64,000 nt of DNA from Pseudomonas marginalis (GCF_008692035.1 NZ_VTFG01000002.1:1116001-1180000); one strand, 5' to 3'. Numbered from the stretch's first letter, positions 54,018 to 63,775 are shown. The notes: generated from the letters alone by a model not told the origin. Made by a program: numbers and translations.

Positions 54018-55128
54018 GAGCCAACTCCTTCTGGCCACGACGGCTCATCATTTTCAAACGAATAGGCTCCCAATACAGCAGCCCCAGGCCGATCACCAGG
54101 AACATGCCGTGCACCCACCACAGGCCCAGGACCGGCGACAGCTTGCCTTTCTCCAGGGAGCCACGGGCGGAAATCAGGATGGTGAGGTAAGCCATGTACA
54201 GCAGGATCGCCGGCAACAGCTTGAGGAAACGGCCCTGGCGCGGGTTGACGCGCGACAGCGGCACGGCCATCAGGGTCACGATAAACACCAGCAGCGGCAG
54301 GGAAATCCGCCATTGCAGCTCGGCGATGGAACGCAGTTCCTTGCTGCCGAGCAGGTCCGCCGTGGGGATGGCGTCGCGGTCGGTGACTTCGTCGCTGATA
54401 TCCGGGCGGGCCAGCATCACGCCATAGGTGTCGTACTTGATCGCGCGATAGTCGGCCATGCCTGGACTGCCATCGTAGCGATAGCCATTTTCCAGGATCA
54501 GGTAGCGGCTGCCGTCAGGACGCACTTCCTGGCGGCCCGAATCGGCCACCAGCACGGAAATGCCCCGGTCTTTCTTGTCCTGGCCAAACCGTTTCTCGGA
54601 GATGAACACACCGCCCAGGTTGGCGCGGTCGTCGGTCAGGGTTTCCGTGTAGGTCACCCGCGAGCCGTCATTGAGTGCCTGGAAACGGCCCGGCTCGAGG
54701 GTATCGAACTCGGTCATCGCATCCTGTTTGTTCAGCACCAGCTGGAACTGCATGGCGCCCTGGGGAGCCAGGCTCAGGCTCAGCCAGGCCACGATCAGCG
54801 CAACACCGGCCGCCGGAATCATGGTCATGCCCAGCAGGCGCTGCTGGCTCATGCCGGTGGCCGAGAGCACGGTCATTTCACTTTCAAGGTACAAGCGGCC
54901 GTAGGCCAGCAGGATGCCGAGGAACAGGCCCAGCGGCAGGATCAGTTGCAAGAATCCCGGCAGGCGAAAGCCCATGATCAGGAACAGCGAGCCTGGGTCC
55001 AGGGCGCCGGAGGCAGCCTGGGCCAGGTATTTGACGAAACGACCACTCATGATGATGACCAGCAGGACCGCACTCACGGCACTCAGGGTCAACAGGACTT
55101 CGCGGGACAGATAACGGAAGACGATCAA
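54010..55128 (-). CDS. lptF: LPS export permease LptF
   Basis: A 372-residue partner of LptG with the same fold: LIVFRYLSREVLLTL at the start, SEMTVLSATGMSQQ coupling helix, and C-terminal helices. The TTG at 55128 is preceded by GGAG 7 nt upstream and aligns with the MIVFRYLSREV start of P. aeruginosa LptF; the GTG at 55137 is too close to that site. Divergent from pepA, as in most gammaproteobacteria. Confidence 0.93.
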   Translation of the reverse strand: MIVFRYLSREVLLTLSAVSAVLLVIIMSGRFVKYLAQAASGALDPGSLFLIMGFRLPGFLQLILPLGLFLGILLAYGRLYLESEMTVLSATGMSQQRLLGMTMIPAAGVALIVAWLSLSLAPQGAMQFQLVLNKQDAMTEFDTLEPGRFQALNDGSRVTYTETLTDDRANLGGVFISEKRFGQDKKDRGISVLVADSGRQEVRPDGSRYLILENGYRYDGSPGMADYRAIKYDTYGVMLARPDISDEVTDRDAIPTADLLGSKELRSIAELQWRISLPLLVFIVTLMAVPLSRVNPRQGRFLKLLPAILLYMAYLTILISARGSLEKGKLSPVLGLWWVHGMFLVIGLGLLYWEPIRLKMMSRRGQKELARG

Positions 55129-55402
55129 ACCAGACACTCCAGGGTTGTCAGGCTAAGGCGGCCAAACAAGCAAGCATACCGAGTCAGCCCGTTTGCACCG
55201 GGCCGGCTAAAAAGATGGCGCATTATCCTGTGATTGACCGCGCCTGTCACTGCGCAACCTCATGCGCAGGCACAAAGGGTTGTCAGGCTCCGTCGGCGAG
55301 GTTCAAACTGCGGCCTTTGTCGCTGGTGGTTTACACAGCCGCCACGCTTTAAAGCCTGCGTACAGACGCCAGGCTCTCAGACCTTATATAAGGGACCCGA
55401 AA

Positions 55403-56893
55403 ATGGAATTGGTTGTAAAAAGCGTTAGCCCCGAAACGTTGAAAACCGCCACCCTCGTGGTCGCCATCGGCGAAGGCCGCAAGCTCGGCGTAGCCGCCAG
55501 GCAGCTCGACGAACTCAGCGGCGGCGCGATCAGCGCGGTCCTCAAGCGCGGCGACCTGGCCGGCAAAGTCGGCCAGAGCCTGCTGCTGCAAAGCCTGCCC
55601 AACCTGAAAGCCGACCGCGTATTGCTGGTGGGCGTGGGCAAGGACGCTGAACTGGGCGACCGTCCGTTCCGCAAGATCATCAGCGGCATCCTCAACACCC
55701 TGAAGGGCCTGGGCGGCAGCGATGCCGCACTGGCACTCGATGAAATCGTGGTCAAGGGCCGTGACAGCTACGGCAAGACCCGCCTGCTGGCCGAAACCCT
55801 GGTGGACGGCGGCTACATTTTCGATCAGTTCAAGAGCCAGAAAGCCGAACCCCGCGCCCTGAAGAAAATCACCCTGCTGACCATCAAGGCCGCCCAGGCT
55901 GAAGTCGAGCGCGCCGTGACCCACGCCCAGGCCATCGCCAATGGCATGTCGTTCACCCGCGACCTGGGCAACCTGCCGCCGAACATCTGCCACCCGACCT
56001 ACCTGGGCGAACAGGCCAAGGCGTTGGGTAAAGAGTTCAAGGGCCTGAAAGTCGAAGTCCTGGACGAGAAGAAGATCAAGGAACTGGGCATGGGCTCGTT
56101 CTATGCCGTGGGCCAGGGCAGCGACCAGCCGCCACGCCTGATCGTGATGCAATACAACGGCGGCAAGAAGTCCGAGAAGCCTTACGCCCTGGTCGGCAAA
56201 GGCATCACCTTCGACACCGGCGGCATCAGCCTCAAGCCGGGCCTGGGCATGGACGAGATGAAGTACGACATGGGCGGCGCCGCCAGCGTATTCGGCACCC
56301 TGCGCGCCGTGCTGGAACTGAAGCTGCCGATCAACCTGGTGTGCATCCTGGCCTGCGCCGAGAACATGCCCAGCGGCGGCGCGGCCCGTCCGGGCGACAT
56401 CGTCACCACCCTCAGCGGCCAGACCGTGGAAATCCTCAACACCGACGCCGAAGGCCGCCTGGTGCTGTGCGATGCCCTGACCTACGCCGAGCGCTTCAAG
56501 CCACAGGCCGTGATCGACATCGCCACCCTGACCGGCGCCTGCATCGTGGCACTGGGCTCCCACACCTCGGGCCTGCTGGGCAATAACGATGAGCTGATCG
56601 AACAACTGCTCAGCGCCGGCAAGGCCGCCGACGACCGCGCCTGGCAACTGCCGCTGTTCGATGAGTACCAGGAGCAGCTGGACAGCCCGTTCGCCGACAT
56701 CGCCAACATCGGCGGCCCGAAAGCCGGCACCATCACGGCTGCGTGCTTCCTGTCGCGCTTCGCCAAGAACTTCAACTGGGCGCACCTGGACATCGCCGGC
56801 ACGGCCTGGACCAGCGGCGGGAAGGACAAGGGCGCCACCGGCCGTCCGGTGCCATTGCTGACCCAATACCTGCTGGACCGCGCCAAAGCCTGA
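55403..56893 (+). CDS. pepA: Leucyl aminopeptidase PepA
   Basis: A 496-residue M17 dizinc aminopeptidase. The C-terminal catalytic domain shows VGKGITFDTGGISLKPG, MKYDMGGAASV and NTDAEGRLVLCDALTYAE. Besides peptide turnover, PepA can bind DNA (XerCD recombination and regulation). The ATG at 55403 follows AAGGGA; the open frame starting at 55262 is not supported. Confidence 0.96.
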   Translation: MELVVKSVSPETLKTATLVVAIGEGRKLGVAARQLDELSGGAISAVLKRGDLAGKVGQSLLLQSLPNLKADRVLLVGVGKDAELGDRPFRKIISGILNTLKGLGGSDAALALDEIVVKGRDSYGKTRLLAETLVDGGYIFDQFKSQKAEPRALKKITLLTIKAAQAEVERAVTHAQAIANGMSFTRDLGNLPPNICHPTYLGEQAKALGKEFKGLKVEVLDEKKIKELGMGSFYAVGQGSDQPPRLIVMQYNGGKKSEKPYALVGKGITFDTGGISLKPGLGMDEMKYDMGGAASVFGTLRAVLELKLPINLVCILACAENMPSGGAARPGDIVTTLSGQTVEILNTDAEGRLVLCDALTYAERFKPQAVIDIATLTGACIVALGSHTSGLLGNNDELIEQLLSAGKAADDRAWQLPLFDEYQEQLDSPFADIANIGGPKAGTITAACFLSRFAKNFNWAHLDIAGTAWTSGGKDKGATGRPVPLLTQYLLDRAKA

Positions 56894-56903
56894 CACTGAA
56901 GAT

Positions 56904-56931
56904 GCCGGGGCGGTGATCTCGCCGCCCCGGC
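56904..56931 (+). terminator. GC-rich stem-loop between pepA and holC
   Basis: Ten-base perfect arms GCCGGGGCGG / CCGCCCCGGC with an 8-nt loop, starting 11 bp after the pepA stop and ending 13 bp before holC. There is no T-run; probably a partial terminator or 3'-end stabiliser. Confidence 0.6.
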
Positions 56932-56944
56932 CTCAGGAACCGCA

Positions 56945-57373
56945 ATGACCCAAGTCGACTTCTATATATTGCCCAGCGCCGATCCGCTCGCGCGCCTGGA
57001 CTTCGCCTGCAAGCTCACCGAGAAAGCCTGGCGCATGGGCCACCGCATCTACCTGCATTGCAGCGATGCCGCCCAACGCGACGAGCTCGACGCCCGCCTG
57101 TGGCGCTTCAAGGGCGAAAGCTTCGTGCCCCATGGCCCCGCAGAATCAGAACCCGAAGGCCAGGTTGCCCTGGGTTTGGGAGACAGTTGCGGCAATCACC
57201 AGGACCTGCTGGTCAACCTGGACCTGAAAGTACCGCCTTTTGCCAAGGCCTTCGCCCGTGTGGCGGAAGTGGTGGTGGAAGATCCGGCTATTCGTCAGGC
57301 CGCGCGGGAGAGTTTCCGTTTCTACCGCGAACAGGGCTATCCTTTGCAAGATCACCGGCTACAACGACTTTGA
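56945..57373 (+). CDS. holC: DNA polymerase III subunit chi
   Basis: A 142-residue clamp-loader accessory subunit that bridges psi and SSB. FYILPSADPLARLDFACKLTEKAW, HCSDAAQRDELDARLW and the F-PHG segment are typical. It lies between pepA and valS, the conserved proteobacterial arrangement. Confidence 0.94.
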   Translation: MTQVDFYILPSADPLARLDFACKLTEKAWRMGHRIYLHCSDAAQRDELDARLWRFKGESFVPHGPAESEPEGQVALGLGDSCGNHQDLLVNLDLKVPPFAKAFARVAEVVVEDPAIRQAARESFRFYREQGYPLQDHRLQRL

Positions 57374-57377
57374 GTAC

Positions 57378-57773
57378 ATGATGGACACTCCCAACCCGAC
57401 AAAAAAAGATGACCACCTGCTGGACGACCTCGAGTCGATTCGTCAGTTGCTGGGTGATGATGACTTGCAACCGCCACTATTGACCGAACAGGCCGATGGC
57501 GAGGTTCAGATTCCGCTGTTGTTCGACATGGTCGGCGGCAAGCAGGTCGCTCCGGAACCGGTTGTCGAAGCCCCCGTTGTGGTGGACGCTGCCCCTGCTG
57601 CGGCTGAAAAGGGTCCCGACGCCCTGCTGCTGCACCTGGACAACGAACTGCGTGCCGCTGCGCAATTGATCATGCAAGATGTGATCGACGACTTTGCCCC
57701 CCATATCGAAACCGAGATCAAGCGCCGGATGGATGCACGGATGGAGCGGCTGCTCAGCCAGTACCAGTCTTGA
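57378..57773 (+). CDS. Uncharacterised acidic protein between holC and valS
   Basis: 131 residues starting MMDTPNPTKKDDHLLDDLES, 4 bp after the holC stop. An acidic N-terminal half with SIRQLLGDDD and IPLLFDMV, a Pro/Val/Ala-rich linker, and a helical C-terminus (LDNELRAAAQLIMQDVIDDFAPHIETEIKRRM as two adjoining segments). The LLDDLESIRQLL motif recurs in Pseudomonas conserved proteins at this locus. No function known; its place beside holC hints at a replisome link, which is only contextual. Confidence 0.8.
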   Translation: MMDTPNPTKKDDHLLDDLESIRQLLGDDDLQPPLLTEQADGEVQIPLLFDMVGGKQVAPEPVVEAPVVVDAAPAAAEKGPDALLLHLDNELRAAAQLIMQDVIDDFAPHIETEIKRRMDARMERLLSQYQS

Positions 57774-57790
57774 ACCGTCCATAGATCCCC

Positions 57791-57820
57791 TGTGGGAGGT
57801 GGCAAACTCCTCCCACATTT
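57791..57820. repeat. Degenerate REP element
   Basis: TGTGGGAGGTGGCAAACTCCTCCCACA: same arms as the other REPs but with a changed core. 17 bp after the preceding stop. Confidence 0.65.
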
Positions 57821-57922
57821 GATTGCCTGCACCTTAAGCCCGCCTTCGCCTCGCCCTGCGCCCTATCCCCCGTTATACTTGCCGGCTTTCCTGAATATAT
57901 GCCAACTAGGGTCCCGCCGCGC

Positions 57923-60769
57923 ATGGATAAGACCTACCAGCCGCACGCTATTGAAACTTCCTGGTACAACACCTGGGAGTCCGAGAACTATTTCGCTCCG
58001 CAAGGCGCGGGCGAGTCCTACACCATCATGATTCCGCCACCGAACGTCACTGGCAGCCTGCACATGGGCCATGGCTTCAACAATGCGATCATGGATGCGT
58101 TGATCCGTTTCCGCCGCATGCAGGGCCGCAACACCCTGTGGCAACCGGGTACCGACCACGCCGGTATCGCCACCCAGATGCTGGTGGAGCGCCAACTCGA
58201 AGCCACCGGCCAGAACCGTCACGACCTGGGCCGCGAGAAATTCCTGGAAAAAATCTGGGAATGGAAAGACCAGTCCGGCGGCAACATCAGCCGTCAGATC
58301 CGTCGCCTCGGTTCGTCCGTCGATTGGAGTCGCGAGCGCTTCACCATGGATGACGGCCTGTCGGAATCGGTGAAAGAAGCCTTCGTGCGCCTGCATGAAG
58401 ACGGCCTGATCTACCGCGGCAAGCGCCTGGTCAACTGGGACACCAAGTTGCACACGGCAATTTCCGACCTTGAAGTGGAGAACCACGACGAGAAAGGTTT
58501 CCTGTGGAACCTCAAGTACCCACTGGCGGACGGTGCCAGGACCGCTGAGGGCAACGACTACCTGATCGTCGCCACCACCCGTCCGGAAACCATGCTTGGC
58601 GACGCCGCCGTCGCGGTCAACCCGAACGACGAGCGCTACCAGGCACTGATCGGCAAGTTCGTCGAGTTGCCGCTGGTAGGCCGCCGCATCCCGATCATCG
58701 CCGACGATTACTGCGACCCTGAATTCGGCACCGGCTGTGTGAAAATCACCCCGGCCCACGATTTCAACGACTACGAAGTCGGCAAGCGCCACAACCTGCC
58801 GCTGTTGAATATCTTCGACAAGAATGCCGCCGTGCTGCCGGCCTGCCAGGTGTTCAACCTGGACGGTACGCTGAACGAGAGCATCGACGGCAAGATCCCG
58901 GCCGAATACGCCGGCCTTGACCGTTTCGAAGCGCGCAAGCAGATCGTTGCTGCCTTCGACGCTGCCGGCCTGCTGGTCAGCGTCGACGACCACGGCCTGA
59001 AAGTGCCGAAGGGCGACCGCTCCGGCACCGTGATCGAGCCGTGGCTGACCGACCAATGGTACGTGTCCACCAAGCCCCTGGCCGAGCCGGCGATTGCTGC
59101 CGTGGAAGACGGGCGTATCCAGTTCGTGCCCAAGCAGTACGAAAACATGTACTTCTCGTGGATGCGCGATATCCAGGATTGGTGCATCAGCCGCCAGCTG
59201 TGGTGGGGCCATCGCATTCCGGCCTGGTACGACGAGTCGGGCAAGGTCTACGTGGGCCGCGACGAAGCCGAAGTACGCGCCAAGCACAACCTCGGTCCGG
59301 ATGTGGCACTGCAACAGGACAACGACGTACTGGACACATGGTTCAGCTCGGGCCTGTGGACCTTCTCCACCCTGGGCTGGCCGCAGCAGACCGAATTCCT
59401 GAAGAAATTCCACTCCACCGACGTGCTGGTCACCGGCTTCGACATCATTTTCTTCTGGGTTGCCCGGATGATCATGCTCACCATGCACTTGGTGAAGAAC
59501 GAGGACGGCACCCCGCAGGTACCGTTCAAGACCGTGTACGTGCACGGCCTGGTGCGGGATGGCCAGGGCCAGAAGATGTCCAAGTCCAAGGGCAACGTCC
59601 TCGACCCGCTGGACATCATCGACGGCATCGACCTGGAAACCCTGGTACAGAAACGCACCTCGGGCCTGATGCAGCCGAAACTGGCGAAGAAGATCGAGAA
59701 GCAGACCCGCGACGAATTCGCCGACGGCATTGCCAGCTACGGCACCGATGCGCTGCGCTTCACCTTCTGCTCGCTGGCGTCCACCGGTCGCGACATCAAG
59801 TTCGACATGGGCCGCGTCGAAGGCTATCGCAACTTCTGCAACAAGATCTGGAACGCCGCGCGCTACGTGCTGGACAAGGGCGAAGACTGCGGCCAGAACG
59901 GCGAGGCCATCGAGCTGTCCCTGGCGGATCGCTGGATCATCTCGCAATTGCAGCGCACCGAAGCCGAAGTGACCCGTCAACTCGACCAGTTCCGTTTCGA
60001 CCTGGCCGCACAGGCCTTGTACGAGTTCATCTGGAACCAGTATTGCGACTGGTACCTGGAACTGTCCAAGCCCGTATTGTGGGACGAAAACGCGCCGATC
60101 GAACGTCAGCGCGGCACCCGTCACACCCTGGTACGCGTGCTCGAAGTCGCCTTGCGCCTGGCGCATCCGTTCATGCCGTTCATCACCGAAGAAATCTGGC
60201 AGCGCCTCGCGCCGCTGGCCGGCAAAGACGGCAAGACCATCATGCTGCAACCTTGGCCGGTGGCCAACGAAGCACGTATCGATGAGGCGGCCGAAAGCGA
60301 CATCGAATGGCTCAAGACCCTGATGCTCGGCACGCGCAACATCCGCGCCGAAATGAACATCGGCCCGGGCAAGCCCCTGGCGGTATTCGTGAAGAACGCC
60401 AGCGCCGAAGACCAGCGTCGTCTCACCGAGAACGATGCGCTGCTCAAGAAGCTGGCGAAGCTGGAATCGATCACCGTATTGGCGGATGGCGCCGAAGCGC
60501 CACTGTCAGCGACCGCGCTGGTCGGCGAGATGGAAGTGCTGGTGCCGATGGCCGGCCTGATCGACAAGGGCGCGGAACTGGCCCGTCTCGACAAGGAAAT
60601 CCTGCGCCTGCAAGGCGAAGTGGCGCGGGTGGGCGGCAAGCTGTCCAACGCGGCATTCGTCGACAAGGCACCGGCTGAAGTGATCGATAAGGAACGCGCC
60701 AAGCTGGCCGAGGCCGAACAGGCTTTGGGCAAGCTGGCGGAGCAACATGCGCGGATTTCCAGCCTGTAA
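57923..60769 (+). CDS. valS: Valyl-tRNA synthetase
   Basis: A 948-residue class Ia synthetase. HIGH-type motif HMGH in PPPNVTGSLHMGHGF, an editing domain with TTRPETMLGD, KMSKS in GQKMSKSKGNV, anticodon-binding domain and a C-terminal coiled coil (ending LAEQHARISSL). ATG 57923 gives the expected N-terminus MDKTYQPHAIETSWYN; ATG 57899 would add eight residues. Confidence 0.97.
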   Translation: MDKTYQPHAIETSWYNTWESENYFAPQGAGESYTIMIPPPNVTGSLHMGHGFNNAIMDALIRFRRMQGRNTLWQPGTDHAGIATQMLVERQLEATGQNRHDLGREKFLEKIWEWKDQSGGNISRQIRRLGSSVDWSRERFTMDDGLSESVKEAFVRLHEDGLIYRGKRLVNWDTKLHTAISDLEVENHDEKGFLWNLKYPLADGARTAEGNDYLIVATTRPETMLGDAAVAVNPNDERYQALIGKFVELPLVGRRIPIIADDYCDPEFGTGCVKITPAHDFNDYEVGKRHNLPLLNIFDKNAAVLPACQVFNLDGTLNESIDGKIPAEYAGLDRFEARKQIVAAFDAAGLLVSVDDHGLKVPKGDRSGTVIEPWLTDQWYVSTKPLAEPAIAAVEDGRIQFVPKQYENMYFSWMRDIQDWCISRQLWWGHRIPAWYDESGKVYVGRDEAEVRAKHNLGPDVALQQDNDVLDTWFSSGLWTFSTLGWPQQTEFLKKFHSTDVLVTGFDIIFFWVARMIMLTMHLVKNEDGTPQVPFKTVYVHGLVRDGQGQKMSKSKGNVLDPLDIIDGIDLETLVQKRTSGLMQPKLAKKIEKQTRDEFADGIASYGTDALRFTFCSLASTGRDIKFDMGRVEGYRNFCNKIWNAARYVLDKGEDCGQNGEAIELSLADRWIISQLQRTEAEVTRQLDQFRFDLAAQALYEFIWNQYCDWYLELSKPVLWDENAPIERQRGTRHTLVRVLEVALRLAHPFMPFITEEIWQRLAPLAGKDGKTIMLQPWPVANEARIDEAAESDIEWLKTLMLGTRNIRAEMNIGPGKPLAVFVKNASAEDQRRLTENDALLKKLAKLESITVLADGAEAPLSATALVGEMEVLVPMAGLIDKGAELARLDKEILRLQGEVARVGGKLSNAAFVDKAPAEVIDKERAKLAEAEQALGKLAEQHARISSL

Positions 60770-60784
60770 GGGGCAATCCGTGTG

Positions 60785-60813
60785 AAAAAAGAGACCTTCG
60801 GGTCTCTTTTTTT
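60785..60813 (+). terminator. Rho-independent terminator of valS
   Basis: AAAAAAGAGACC-TTCG-GGTCTCTTTTTTT: a perfect stem with a stable UUCG tetraloop and T-run, 15 bp after the stop. Confidence 0.95.
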
Positions 60814-60850
60814 GCCTGGTGTTTCCCAATCCCTTGCTGGCAATACAGTC

Positions 60851-60944
60851 AATGTGGGAGGGGGCTTGCCCCCGATGGCGATCTGTCAGCCAGGCTAGTC
60901 TTGACTGATCCACCGCTATCGGGAGCAAGCCTCCTCCCACATTT
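60851..60944. repeat. REPIN (inverted REP pair)
   Basis: AATGTGGGAGGGGGCTTGCCCCCGATGG at the left and the inverted unit CCACCGCTATCGGGAGCAAGC...CTCCCACATT at the right, about 40 bp apart. Same architecture as the pair between recO and era. Confidence 0.92.
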
Positions 60945-61007
60945 GACCGAGTTATCCTCGGGAATGTGTGACAATGGCCGCCACTTTGAGCCAACACCAG
61001 AATCATC

Positions 61008-62024
61008 ATGACCGCCCCCACTACGCCCAAACCTCCACGCAAGAAGCCTAAGACCGCAGCCACGGCCAAACCCGTCGCGCCGCGCAAAGAGGCTACCCTG
61101 CACCCACGCAACCGCCACACAGGTCGTTACGACTTCCAGGCGTTGATCAAGACCACGCCGGAACTGGCGCAATACGTGATCATCAACCCCTATGGCAAAG
61201 AGAGCATCGACTTCGCCAGCCCGGACGCGGTGCGGGTGTTCAACCGGGCGTTGCTCAAGGCCTTCTATGGCATCCAGCATTGGGACATCCCGGCCGATTA
61301 CCTGTGCCCGCCGGTACCGGGACGTGCCGACTACGTGCACTTTCTCGCCGACCTGCTGGCCAGTGTCAACGAAGGCAAGATCCCGCGCGGTTCAATCGTC
61401 AAGGTGCTGGACATCGGCATGGGCGCCAACTGCGTCTACCCACTGATTGGCTATATGGAGTACCGCTGGAACTTCCTCGGCTCGGAGGTCGACCCCATCG
61501 CCGTGGCCGCCGCCAAGGCCATCGTGCAGTCCAACGACCTGAGCAAGGTCATCCAGTTGCGCCAGCAGGAAAACCCCAAGCACATCCTGCTGGGCCTGCT
61601 GGAGCCGGGTGAGCGTTTTGACCTGACCATGTGCAACCCACCGTTCCATGCGTCCATGGACGAAGCCACCAAGGGCAGCGAGCGCAAGTGGCGCGCCCTG
61701 GGCCGGGCCGATCCCAAGCGCAAATTGCCGGTGCTCAACTTCGGCGGCCAATCGGCCGAGTTGTGGTGTGAAGGCGGTGAAGCGCGCTTCGTGACGCAGT
61801 TGATCGCCGAGAGTGCGCACTTTGCCCACAAGGTGTTGTGGTTCAGCACCCTGGTGTCAAAAGCGTCAAACTTGCCCGCGATCGAGACCGCCCTGAAAAA
61901 AGCCGGCGTGCTGGAAAGCCAGGTGGTGGAAATGTCCCAGGGCCAGAAGCAGAGCCGTTTCGTGGCCTGGACCTTCCAGACCAAGAACGAACAGCAGATC
62001 TGGCGCCAGCGCTGGGTGCGATAG
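61008..62024 (+). CDS. rlmF: 23S rRNA (adenine(1618)-N6)-methyltransferase RlmF
   Basis: A 338-residue N6-adenine methyltransferase. A basic N-terminal tail (PRKKPKTAATAKP), LHPRNRHTGRYDFQAL, SAM motif VLDIGMGANCVYPL and catalytic NPPF in CNPPFHAS. The C-terminal WRQRW matches the family. Confidence 0.94.
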   Translation: MTAPTTPKPPRKKPKTAATAKPVAPRKEATLHPRNRHTGRYDFQALIKTTPELAQYVIINPYGKESIDFASPDAVRVFNRALLKAFYGIQHWDIPADYLCPPVPGRADYVHFLADLLASVNEGKIPRGSIVKVLDIGMGANCVYPLIGYMEYRWNFLGSEVDPIAVAAAKAIVQSNDLSKVIQLRQQENPKHILLGLLEPGERFDLTMCNPPFHASMDEATKGSERKWRALGRADPKRKLPVLNFGGQSAELWCEGGEARFVTQLIAESAHFAHKVLWFSTLVSKASNLPAIETALKKAGVLESQVVEMSQGQKQSRFVAWTFQTKNEQQIWRQRWVR

Positions 62025-62042
62025 AGACAAATCCCAGGCAAC

Positions 62043-62084
62043 AAAAAACCGTGCCCGGATCGCTCCGGAGCACGGTTTTTTTTT
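62043..62084. terminator. Bidirectional terminator between rlmF and the HU gene
   Basis: AAAAAACCGTGC (62043-62054) pairs with GCACGGTTTTTT (62070-62081), with an inner CCGGA/TCCGG stem. It ends both convergent transcripts. Confidence 0.93.
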
Positions 62085-62092
62085 GCTGCGTC

Positions 62093-62374
62093 TTACTTGT
62101 TAACAGCGTCGGTCAGGCCTTTGGCCACAACCAGCTTGATAACTTTCTTGGCAGCGATTTCGATGGCAGCGCCAGTCGAAGGGTTACGGCCAGTACGGGC
62201 AGGACGCTCGGTCACTTTCAGTTTGCCAACGCCTGGCAGAGTGATTTCGCCGCCGTTTTCCAGCTGGTCAGCAACAACTTGGCTCAGTTGGTCCAGCAGA
62301 GCGCGCACGGTGGTTTTCGGTGCGTCTACTGCTTCAGCCAGGTCAGCGATCAGTTGGTCTTTAGTAATAGCCAT
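62093..62374 (-). CDS. hupN: HU-family nucleoid protein (HupN-like)
   Basis: A 93-residue HU subunit: TKDQLIADLAEAVDAPKTT helical dimer base, LPGVGKLKVTERPARTGRNP (HU signature with the intercalating Pro arm) and IEIAAKKVIKLVVAKGLTD. HU bends DNA and compacts the nucleoid. Pseudomonas has several HU genes; the position beside rlmF/valS and yejK (ndpA) is that of hupN in P. putida as I recall, so the symbol is moderately sure. GGAA lies upstream of the ATG. Confidence 0.88.
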   Translation of the reverse strand: MAITKDQLIADLAEAVDAPKTTVRALLDQLSQVVADQLENGGEITLPGVGKLKVTERPARTGRNPSTGAAIEIAAKKVIKLVVAKGLTDAVNK

Positions 62375-62770
62375 TGTGGTGTTCCTTCCCTATCAAATTC
62401 ATATGGATTGCAGAGTGCAGTGTCAGCCGTCGAGCCCGACCGTCATGGCCTGGCACCCCCGGCTATAACCACGGAGATCGGGGTTATAGATGCTTGAAAC
62501 GGGGATTGGTTCGACCTGACAGATGCTGAATGCACGCTTATCGCCGAGACTTGGCGTAAGACGGGGCAAAACTAGCACAGAGACGGGGAAATATCCGCTT
62601 CTACCTACCCATTTGGTCAGCTTTATCGCTCTAAACCGTGAAAAAAAGGCATATGCCTCGTCCGAGAGCATCCAAAATGCCCTTCGACGCGTGTCTTGAC
62701 CAATGGGTGCGGTACACTGGGCGACTTTTCGGGGAGGCCGACCGCTCCCCTTCAACCAGCCGAGAAGCCC
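62375..62770. other. Divergent regulatory region of hupN and yejK
   Basis: A 396-bp gap between two nucleoid-protein genes with no gene of its own. The one marked feature is the inverted repeat CTATAACC-N11-GGTTATAG at 62463-62489, in the hupN leader about 90 bp before its ATG. No clear consensus promoter was found for yejK. Confidence 0.55.
62463..62489. promoter_or_regulatory. Inverted repeat in hupN leader
   Basis: Arms CTATAACC (62463-62470) and GGTTATAG (62482-62489) pair exactly over an 11-bp spacer. It could be an operator or an mRNA hairpin controlling HU synthesis. Confidence 0.4.
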
Positions 62771-63775
62771 ATGCCGATCCGTCATTGCATCGTCCACCTG
62801 ATCGACAAAAAACCCGACGGCACACCTGCAGTTCTCCACGCCCGCGACTCCGAGCTCGCCGAGTCGGCCGCCATCGAGAACATGCTTGCCGACCTCAACG
62901 AGAGCTACAACGCCAAACAAGGCAAGGCCTGGGGTTTCTTCCATGCCGAATCCGGCGCGCACCCGTTCAGCGGCTGGTTGAAGGAATATTTCGAGGGTGG
63001 CCAGGATTTCACCACGTTCAGCCGCACCGCCGTCGAACATCTGCAAAAACTGATGGAAGAGTCCAACCTCTCCACCGGCGGCCACGTGCTGTTTGCCCAC
63101 TACCAGCAAGGCATGACCGACTACCTGGCCATCGCCCTGCTGCACCACAGCGAAGGCGTGGCGGTGACCGACGAGCTGGACGTGACCCCGTCGCGCCACC
63201 TGGACCTGGGCCAACTGCACCTGGCAGCGCGTATCAACGTGTCCGAGTGGCAGAACAACAAGCAGTCCAAGCAGTACATCTCGTTTATCAAAGGCAAGAA
63301 CGGCAAGAAGGTCTCGGAATACTTCCGCGACTTCATCGGCTGCCAGGAAGGCGTCGACGGCCCGGGCGAGACGCGCACCCTGCTCAAGGCCTTCAGCGAC
63401 TTCGTCGAAAGCGAAGACCTGCCGGACGAATCCGCCCGCGAAAAAACCAAGACCCTGGTCGATTACGCCAGCAGCCAGGCCAAGCTCGGCGAGCCCATGG
63501 GCCTTGAAGAGCTGTCGGGCTTGATCGATGAAGATCGGCCCAAGGCGTTCTACGACCATATCCGCAACAAGGACTACGGCCTGTCGCCGGAAATCCCGGC
63601 GGATAAACGCACCCTCAACCAGTTCCGCCGCTTCACCGGGCGCGCCGAGGGCTTGTCCATCAGTTTTGAAGCACACTTGCTGGGCGACAAGATCGAGTAC
63701 GACGAAGCCGCCGGCACCCTGATCATCAAGGGCCTGCCGACCCAACTGACCGACCAGCTCAAGCGCCGTAACTGA
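62771..63775 (+). CDS. yejK: Nucleoid-associated protein YejK/NdpA
   Basis: A 334-residue spermidine-nucleoid-type protein. MPIRHCIVHLIDKKPDG start, SYNAKQGKAWGFFH, LFAHYQQGMTDYLAIALLHH and FSDFVESEDLPDE are family hallmarks. ATG 62771 is used; the frame upstream is unsupported. It is next to an HU gene and coupled (TGATG) to the following glutaredoxin. Confidence 0.93.
   Translation: MPIRHCIVHLIDKKPDGTPAVLHARDSELAESAAIENMLADLNESYNAKQGKAWGFFHAESGAHPFSGWLKEYFEGGQDFTTFSRTAVEHLQKLMEESNLSTGGHVLFAHYQQGMTDYLAIALLHHSEGVAVTDELDVTPSRHLDLGQLHLAARINVSEWQNNKQSKQYISFIKGKNGKKVSEYFRDFIGCQEGVDGPGETRTLLKAFSDFVESEDLPDESAREKTKTLVDYASSQAKLGEPMGLEELSGLIDEDRPKAFYDHIRNKDYGLSPEIPADKRTLNQFRRFTGRAEGLSISFEAHLLGDKIEYDEAAGTLIIKGLPTQLTDQLKRRN

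Noticed and set aside
57863..60250. Long minus-strand frame opposite valS
   Set aside because: Shadow of a gene with clear HIGH and KMSKS motifs.
62696..62718. TTGACC / TACACT as a sigma-70 promoter for yejK
   Set aside because: Only 11 bp separate the two hexamers, too short for a functional pair.
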